Source: an uncultured Lachnospiraceae bacterium (lineage in GTDB: Bacteria > Bacillota > Clostridia > Lachnospirales > Lachnospiraceae). From it: a stretch of DNA of 11,785 nucleotides. Made by a program: the position numbers and the translations under genes. The stretch spans positions 1-11,785 of the forward strand of contig CAMWSA010000076.1 of the NCBI GenBank assembly GCA_947176785.1, written 5' to 3'. This document shows, piece by piece, positions 6,654-11,785 of the stretch. The stretch's first letter is position 1. Each line of letters begins with the position of its first letter. The notes below the pieces were generated by a model, which saw only the letters and a program-made list of their open reading frames with translations, made no database searches and was not told the DNA's origin.

Positions 6654-6739
6654 GCATATCCCCGGAAGGCACACTGATTGCTTTAGGGGTATCCAAGCGC
6701 CCCTATAGCGATCACCCTGTGGGGTTTCAAGGGATATGC
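6654..6739 (+). ncRNA. Unassigned enclosed multi-hairpin structure in the metK leader
   Basis: GCATATCCC (6654-6662) pairs perfectly with GGGATATGC (6731-6739), closing a 68-base interior. Inside, AAGGCA/TGCTTT (6666-6671/6679-6684, one G-U), AGGGG/CCCCT (6685-6689/6700-6704) and ACCC/GGGT (6714-6717/6722-6725, tetraloop) can form three consecutive hairpins. It lies between the riboswitch terminator and the metK ribosome binding site, which is 12 bases beyond the closing stem. No T-run follows. I do not recognise it as a known riboswitch class. The base pairing is visible; an RNA function is inferred. Confidence 0.5.
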
Positions 6740-6762
6740 GGAACGCAAATAAGGAGGCTAAT

Positions 6763-7962
6763 ATGGAAAAACATTTATTTACTTCGGAATCAGTGACAGA
6801 GGGACATCCCGACAAGATCTGCGATGCGGTGTCCGATGCGGTGCTGGACGCGCTGATGGAGCAGGACCCCTACAGCCGCGTGGCCTGTGAGACCTGCACC
6901 AACACCGGTTTTGTGCTGGTGATGGGCGAAATCACCACCAAGGCCAATATCGACATTGCGGGCATCGTGCGCAAGACCGTCAACGAGATCGGCTATGACT
7001 CTTCGGAGAAGGGCTTTGACGGCAACACCTGCGCAGTGATGGTGGCTCTGGACAAACAGTCCGCGGATATCGCCATGGGCGTGGACAAAGCCCTGGAGGC
7101 CAAGGCCCGGGGTGCCGAGAACCAGATGGACGATGCCCAGCTGGATGCCATCGGCGCAGGCGATCAGGGCATGATGTTCGGTTATGCCACCAATGAGACC
7201 CAGGAGTATATGCCTTATCCCATCTCCCTGGCCCACAAGCTGACAAAACAGCTGACCAGGGTGCGCAAGGACGGCACACTGCCCTACCTGCGTCCCGACG
7301 GCAAGAGTCAGGTATCTGTGGAGTATGACGAAAACGGCAAGCCTTTCCGCCTGGAGGCGGTGGTACTTTCCACTCAGCATGACGAGAAAGTAGCCCAGGA
7401 GCAAATCCATGCGGATATCAAAAAATATGTGTTTGACCCGATTCTGCCAAAGGAAATGATTGACGGCGAGACCAAGTTCTTTATCAACCCCACCGGGCGT
7501 TTTGTCATCGGCGGGCCCAACGGCGACAGCGGCCTCACCGGGCGCAAGATCATCGTGGATACATACGGCGGCTATGCCCGTCACGGCGGCGGCGCTTTCT
7601 CCGGCAAGGACTGCACCAAGGTGGACAGGAGCGCGGCATATGCGGCCAGATATGTGGCTAAAAATATAGTGGCCGCCGGGCTGGCCGACAAGTGCGAGAT
7701 CCAGCTGTCCTACGCCATAGGAGTGGCGCATCCCACTTCCGTTATGGTGGACACCTTCGGGACCGGGAAGCTGTCAGAGGAGAAGCTGGTTGAGATCATT
7801 CGGGAGAACTTTGACCTGCGCCCCGCAGGCATTATCAAGATGCTGGATCTGCGCAGGCCCATCTACCGCCAGACTGCCGCTTACGGGCATTTTGGCCGCA
7901 ACGACTTAAATCTCCCCTGGGAGCAGCTGGACAGGGTGGACGTGCTGAAGAAATACCTGTAG
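6763..7962 (+). CDS. metK: S-adenosylmethionine synthase (methionine adenosyltransferase)
   Basis: 399 residues from ATG 6763, chosen because AAGGAGG (6751-6757) lies 5 bases upstream; an in-frame ATG at 6736 falls in the closing stem of the leader structure. The enzyme makes S-adenosylmethionine from methionine and ATP in the cytoplasm, as a tetramer using Mg and K ions. Signature motifs: GHPDK (14-18), GAGDQGMMFGYA (131-142) and GGGAFSGKD (275-283), the phosphate-binding loop. The length is typical. Expression should fall when SAM is plentiful, through the SAM-I riboswitch upstream. No convincing terminator follows the stop codon; a remnant of a mobile element begins within about 50 bases, so the original 3' end may have been disturbed. 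Confidence 0.97.
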   Translation: MEKHLFTSESVTEGHPDKICDAVSDAVLDALMEQDPYSRVACETCTNTGFVLVMGEITTKANIDIAGIVRKTVNEIGYDSSEKGFDGNTCAVMVALDKQSADIAMGVDKALEAKARGAENQMDDAQLDAIGAGDQGMMFGYATNETQEYMPYPISLAHKLTKQLTRVRKDGTLPYLRPDGKSQVSVEYDENGKPFRLEAVVLSTQHDEKVAQEQIHADIKKYVFDPILPKEMIDGETKFFINPTGRFVIGGPNGDSGLTGRKIIVDTYGGYARHGGGAFSGKDCTKVDRSAAYAARYVAKNIVAAGLADKCEIQLSYAIGVAHPTSVMVDTFGTGKLSEEKLVEIIRENFDLRPAGIIKMLDLRRPIYRQTAAYGHFGRNDLNLPWEQLDRVDVLKKYL

Positions 7963-7999
7963 TGAGGCAAATTTTGAATGAACCCGGATAAGGATAAAA

Positions 8000-8194
8000 A
8001 GGCCGGGCGTTTATCTTGCCGACACCGACAGGCAGGCACAAGAACGCTTAGTAAGGCTCGTAGAGGACCTGAAGCAGGCGCAAAACATAACGGAACAGCT
8101 AAAGGCAGAAAACGCCTTGGAATGGGTTGGACGGCCAGGTAACTTAAGGGCTTGTGCGAGGGAGATTGTGAACAGGGAAATCATCTATGCATAA
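8000..8194 (+). pseudogene. tnpV: Truncated transposon-encoded TnpV (C-terminal half)
   Basis: An open frame ending at TAA 8192-8194 encodes YLADTDRQAQERL, then TEQLKAEN, then WVGRPGNL, CAREIVNREIIYA in order. From memory, this matches the C-terminal half of TnpV, a small protein of unknown function encoded by Tn4451-type and other clostridial mobile elements (usually about 110-125 residues). Only about 60 residues match; the N-terminal half and any start codon are missing, and the frame is closed by a TGA at 7979-7981. The left end of the similarity is near 8009-8015, and its exact border is uncertain. It is a broken gene and marks an old insertion between metK and dnaE. Confidence 0.75.
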
Positions 8195-8384
8195 TATAAT
8201 GGCGATGGAGTATAAGAAGCTCTGTCGCCTTTTTATTGAAAAAATCGAAAAGAATACAGGTTATATCTATGTCGTTGACTATATTTCAAATTGGAAGAAT
8301 GAAAGTGAGGGAAAATGTCCGGACGAAATGCAAGAGCAAAAGGAGACTGGAAAAGACCATATCAAGCAATACTTAAGCCCTTAA
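8187..8384 (+). CDS. Small hypothetical protein, probable mobile-element remnant
   Basis: 65 codons from ATG 8187 (or ATG 8199 or 8205) to TAA 8382. Its start overlaps the tnpV stop by a few bases, a common arrangement for consecutive genes in mobile elements. The region is visibly richer in A and T than metK and dnaE. The protein reads as charged and helical (KKLCRLFIEKIEKNTG, VVDYISNWKNESEG), with no membrane segment or motif I recognise. No strong ribosome binding site precedes any start. It may be a complete small gene of the element or a decayed fragment; its C-terminal third looks less protein-like. Confidence 0.35.
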   Translation: MHNIMAMEYKKLCRLFIEKIEKNTGYIYVVDYISNWKNESEGKCPDEMQEQKETGKDHIKQYLSP

Positions 8385-8430
8385 CGGGTGCTGCTATTGG
8401 CATTATCACGTTCGGAAGAGAATTCTATGC

Positions 8431-8459
8431 TTGTACAGGTCTTTTTTTGATGGTAGAAT
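8431..8459 (+). promoter_or_regulatory. Putative dnaE promoter
   Basis: TTGTAC (8431-8436), 17 bases, and TAGAAT (8454-8459) give a good sigma-A promoter about 60 bases before the dnaE start. It lies just past the mobile-element remnant. The stretch 8385-8430 between them holds nothing I can assign. Confidence 0.6.
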
Positions 8460-8526
8460 GGATAAAAAAGCTTACAGGCCCTGCGCATGAGGGTGAAAGG
8501 GCTGCGGATAAGGAGAAGAGGAGCGT

Positions 8527-11500
8527 ATGGCATTTGCACATCTGCATGTCCACACGGAGTATTCCCTGCTGGACGGTTCCAATAAGATCAAAGAGTATGT
8601 GAGGCGGGTAAAAGAACTGGGCATGGACAGTGCGGCCATCACCGACCACGGGGTTATGTACGGGGTGCTGGAATTTTACAGAGAGGCCAAAGCGGCGGGG
8701 ATCAATCCCGTCATCGGCTGCGAGGTGTACGTGGCCCCCAATTCCCGCTTTGACAAGGAACTCACCGGCGGGGAGGACCGCTATTATCACCTGGTGCTGC
8801 TGGCGGAGAACAACACCGGTTACGCCAATCTGATGAAGATTGTCAGCAGGGGCTTTACCGAAGGGTACTATTACAAGCCCCGGGTGGATATGGAGGTGCT
8901 GCAAAAGTACCATGAGGGTATTATCGCCCTGTCCGCCTGCCTGGCCGGGGAGGTGCAGCGCAATATCTCCAAGGGGCTGCTGGACGAGGCGAGGAAGAGC
9001 GCCCGGAAATACGAGGCGTGCTTTGGCAGGGGCAACTACTTCCTGGAGATGCAGGACCACGGCATCCCGGAACAGAAGCGGGTCAACATGGAACTGATGA
9101 ACATGAGCCGGGAACTGGAGATTCCTCTGGTAGTCACCAACGACGTACACTATACCTACGAGACCGACGTGGAGGCCCACGATATCCTGCTGTGCCTGCA
9201 GACGGGCAAGAAGCTGGCCGACGAGGACCGGATGCGCTACGAGGGCGGCCAGTATTTTGTCAAGAGCGAGGAGGAGATGAAGGGACTGTTCCCCTACGCC
9301 TGGGAAGCGGTGGAGAACACCCAGCGGATTGCGGACAGATGCCATGTGGAGATCGAGTTCGGCGTCCGAAAGCTTCCCCACTACGAGGTGCCGGAGGGGT
9401 ATGACTCCTGGGGCTATCTGAAAAAGCTGTGCGCCGACGGTCTTAAGGAGCGTTATGGGGACGGTTCCCAGCCGGCGGGGGAGGCGGGGATGACCCTGCA
9501 GGAGCGCCTGGACTATGAACTGGATGTGATCCACAGTATGGGCTTCGTGGATTACTTCCTGATTGTGTGGGACTTTATCCACTATGCCAAAAAAAACGAC
9601 ATTCCGGTGGGGCCGGGGCGGGGCAGCGCCGCAGGCAGTATCGTGTCCTACTGCCTGAAGATCACGGATATTGATCCCATCCGCTACAGCCTGCTGTTTG
9701 AGCGTTTCCTGAACCCGGAGCGGGTGTCCATGCCGGATATCGACATTGACTTCTGCCCCAACGGAAGGCAGGATGTCATAGATTATGTGAGCCGGAAATA
9801 CGGCCCGGAAAAAGTGGTGCAGATCGTGACCTTTGGCACCCTGGGAGCAAAGGGCGTGATTCGGGATGTGGGCCGGGTCATGGATTTGCCCTACGCCTAT
9901 GTGGACGGCATCGCCAAGCTGGTGCCGGGGGATCCGAATATTACATTGGAGCAGGCGCTGGAGAAAAGCCCGGACCTGGGCAGGCTGTACAGGGACGAGG
10001 AACAGGTGCATAAGCTGATCGACATGTGCAGGCGTCTGGAGGGTCTGCCCCGCAATACCGGTATGCACGCCGCAGGGGTGGTGATCTGTCCCGAGGCGGC
10101 GGATGAGTTTGTGCCGCTGTCCCGGGGCGGCGACGGTTCCATCACCACCCAGTATACCAAAGATCCCCTGGAGGAACTGGGGCTTCTGAAGATGGATTTC
10201 CTGGGGCTGCGGAACCTGACCGTAATCCGGGATGCGGTGAACTTTGTGGAGCAGACCAGAGGGATCAGGCTGGATATGGACCATATCGACTTTAACGATC
10301 CCAAGGTGCTTTCCTATATCGGCACGGGCCGGACGGAGGGCGTTTTCCAGCTGGAGAGCGGCGGTATGAAGAGCTTTATGAAAGAGCTGCGCCCCCAGAA
10401 TTTCGAGGATATTGTGGCCGGCATTTCTCTGTATCGCCCCGGCCCCATGGACTTTATTCCCAAGTATATCAAGGGCAAAAGCAGCGGCGGAGAGACCAGC
10501 TACGCCTGCCCCCAGCTGGAGCCGATTTTGAAAAATACCTACGGCTGTATGGTCTACCAGGAGCAGGTCATGCAGATTGTGCGGGACCTGGGAGGTTACA
10601 CCATGGGGCGCAGCGACCTGGTGCGCCGGGCCATGAGCAAGAAAAAGCATTCTGTCATGGAGAAGGAGCGGGAGAATTTTGTCCACGGCAACGCCCAGGA
10701 AGGGGTGCCCGGCTGCCTGTCCAAGGGCATTGACGAAAGGACAGCCAACCAGATCTTCGATGAAATGATGGATTTTGCCAACTATGCTTTTAACAAATCT
10801 CATGCGGCCTGCTACGCAGTGGTGACATTGCAGACGGCGTGGCTGAAATACTATTACCCCGTGGAGTTTATGGCGGCACTGCTGACCTCGGTCATCGACA
10901 ATCCGGGGAAGGTGTCCGAGTATATCCTGGCCAGCCGGAGCATGGGGATCAGGATTCTGCCTCCGGATATCAACCAGGGGGAGGCGGGGTTCTCCGTGGA
11001 CGGGGGCGATATCCGCTACGCCCTGACGGCCATCAAGAGTGTGGGCAGGCCGGTCATTGACGCCATCGTGGAGGAGCGGCGGCTGCGGGGCCCCTACACC
11101 AATCTGAAAGACTTTATAACCAGGGTTGCGGACAAGGATGTGAACAAGCGGGCCATCGAGAACTTTATCAAGGCGGGGGCCATGGACAGCCTGGGGGGGA
11201 CCCGGAAGCAGTGCATGAGTGTCTATGTGCAGATTCTGGATCAAATAGTTAAGAATAAAAAGAACAATCTGGCGGGGCAGCTGACCCTCTTTGACATTGC
11301 CTCGGAGGAGGACAGGGAGGCGTACGAGATCCGCATGCCGGACGTGGGCGAGTATCCCAAAGAGATGATGTTTGCCTTTGAGAAGGAAGTGCTGGGGATC
11401 TATGTCAGCGGCCATCCCCTGGAGGAATACCAGGACATGCTGCAAAAATATGTCACCTTGCGGAGCAGCGATTTTGCGCTGGACGAGGAGACGGGACAGG

Positions 11501-11785
11501 TGGCGGTGCCGGACAGGGCCACGGCGGTGATCGGCGGTATGATCGCCGAGAAGACCATCAAATATACCCGGAATAACCAGGTCATGGCCTTTATCAGCTT
11601 AGAGGACCTGGTGGGCAGCGTGGAGGTGGTGATTTTCCCCAGGGATTACGAGCAGTACTCCTCTCTGCTGACGGAGGACGCCAAGCTCTTTATCAGGGGG
11701 CGGGTCTCCGTGGAGGAGGACAAGGATGCCAAGCTGATCTGCGAGCAGATTGCAAGCTTTGAGGATGCGGCCAGGGGAGGGGAAC
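8527..11785 (+). CDS. dnaE: DNA polymerase III alpha subunit, DnaE type (3' end beyond window)
   Basis: The frame is open from ATG 8527 to the window edge, 1086 codons; full-length relatives are about 1150-1165 residues, so roughly 70 are missing. AAGGAG at 8510-8515 and GAGGAG at 8518-8523 precede the start. It is a replicative DNA polymerase; in Firmicutes DnaE usually extends RNA primers before PolC takes over. Domains: an N-terminal PHP domain (1 to about 205) with HLHVH, ITDHG, and NDVHY motifs; the polymerase core with GPGRGSAAGS (362-371) and catalytic Asp404 and Asp406 (PDIDIDF) and Asp557 (KMDFLGL); helix-hairpin-helix region near 835-880; clamp-binding peptide QLTLF (918-922); and an OB-fold from about 995. 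The PHP motifs look intact, unlike E. coli DnaE. I read the frame through without a break. Confidence 0.97.
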   Translation, partial: MAFAHLHVHTEYSLLDGSNKIKEYVRRVKELGMDSAAITDHGVMYGVLEFYREAKAAGINPVIGCEVYVAPNSRFDKELTGGEDRYYHLVLLAENNTGYANLMKIVSRGFTEGYYYKPRVDMEVLQKYHEGIIALSACLAGEVQRNISKGLLDEARKSARKYEACFGRGNYFLEMQDHGIPEQKRVNMELMNMSRELEIPLVVTNDVHYTYETDVEAHDILLCLQTGKKLADEDRMRYEGGQYFVKSEEEMKGLFPYAWEAVENTQRIADRCHVEIEFGVRKLPHYEVPEGYDSWGYLKKLCADGLKERYGDGSQPAGEAGMTLQERLDYELDVIHSMGFVDYFLIVWDFIHYAKKNDIPVGPGRGSAAGSIVSYCLKITDIDPIRYSLLFERFLNPERVSMPDIDIDFCPNGRQDVIDYVSRKYGPEKVVQIVTFGTLGAKGVIRDVGRVMDLPYAYVDGIAKLVPGDPNITLEQALEKSPDLGRLYRDEEQVHKLIDMCRRLEGLPRNTGMHAAGVVICPEAADEFVPLSRGGDGSITTQYTKDPLEELGLLKMDFLGLRNLTVIRDAVNFVEQTRGIRLDMDHIDFNDPKVLSYIGTGRTEGVFQLESGGMKSFMKELRPQNFEDIVAGISLYRPGPMDFIPKYIKGKSSGGETSYACPQLEPILKNTYGCMVYQEQVMQIVRDLGGYTMGRSDLVRRAMSKKKHSVMEKERENFVHGNAQEGVPGCLSKGIDERTANQIFDEMMDFANYAFNKSHAACYAVVTLQTAWLKYYYPVEFMAALLTSVIDNPGKVSEYILASRSMGIRILPPDINQGEAGFSVDGGDIRYALTAIKSVGRPVIDAIVEERRLRGPYTNLKDFITRVADKDVNKRAIENFIKAGAMDSLGGTRKQCMSVYVQILDQIVKNKKNNLAGQLTLFDIASEEDREAYEIRMPDVGEYPKEMMFAFEKEVLGIYVSGHPLEEYQDMLQKYVTLRSSDFALDEETGQVAVPDRATAVIGGMIAEKTIKYTRNNQVMAFISLEDLVGSVEVVIFPRDYEQYSSLLTEDAKLFIRGRVSVEEDKDAKLICEQIASFEDAARGGE

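Noticed and set aside
7993..8015. GATAAA/TTTATC hairpin as the metK terminator
   Set aside because: Six A/T-rich pairs with an 11-base loop and no T-run after the stem; too weak to call.
8144..8384. 10-bp inverted repeat TTAAGGGCTT (8144-8153) and AAGCCCTTAA (8375-8384), possible element ends
   Set aside because: Such a pair has a fair chance of arising at random in 560 bases, and the left copy lies inside the TnpV-coding part, so it is not a natural terminus.
8315..8602. A 95-codon ORF (starting MSGRNARAKGDW) running into dnaE
   Set aside because: It has a weak GAGGG site, but its last third lies out of frame within dnaE and it also covers the dnaE promoter. It may hold decayed mobile-element sequence, but I cannot support it as a gene.
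8425..11445. A 1006-codon open frame on the minus strand opposite dnaE
   Set aside because: It is a shadow of the dnaE codon pattern: third positions rich in G and C avoid reverse-strand stops. The product has no recognisable domains, while the plus frame is a complete DnaE with all catalytic motifs.

Overview
The window looks like chromosomal DNA of a Gram-positive anaerobe of the Clostridia, most likely a Lachnospiraceae member (Clostridium cluster XIVa). This rests on moderately GC-rich genes with strong AGGAGG-type ribosome binding sites, Firmicutes-type sigma-A promoters, a SAM-I riboswitch in front of metK, a clostridial-type DinB, a LysM/G5/M23 cell-wall peptidase, and a scar from a TnpV-encoding clostridial mobile element. 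The genus cannot be fixed from the sequence alone.

Layout. 1-1000: a promoter and a 293-aa coiled-coil protein with a C-terminal membrane anchor and internal repeats. 1001-1247: a gene-free gap dominated by a large near-perfect palindrome (1087-1190). 1248-1817: a flavin reductase-like flavoprotein. 1798-3054 (minus strand): Y-family DNA polymerase IV, whose 3' end overlaps the flavin reductase gene; the flavin reductase terminator lies inside the dinB coding sequence. 3055-3286: a divergent promoter region. 3287-4879: a membrane-anchored LysM-G5-M23 peptidase. 4880-5129: a regulatory region with a LexA-like box, a strong promoter, a hairpin and a possible 10-codon leader ORF. 5130-6422: murA. 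6423-6762: the metK leader, with a promoter overlapping the murA stop codon, a SAM-I riboswitch with its terminator, and then a second, unassigned, enclosed multi-hairpin structure just before the metK ribosome binding site. 6763-7962: metK. 7963-8526: mobile-element debris (the C-terminal half of tnpV, overlapped by a small unknown ORF) and then the dnaE promoter. 8527-11785: dnaE, running off the right edge.

The genes are mostly unlinked housekeeping functions. The LysM/M23 peptidase and murA both serve the cell wall. metK makes S-adenosylmethionine and is controlled by it through the riboswitch. dinB and dnaE are DNA polymerases for translesion and replicative synthesis. The most interesting material is non-coding: the second structured RNA in the metK leader, the SOS-like box in front of murA, and the 104-bp palindrome. 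I found no clear, previously undescribed multi-gene system here.
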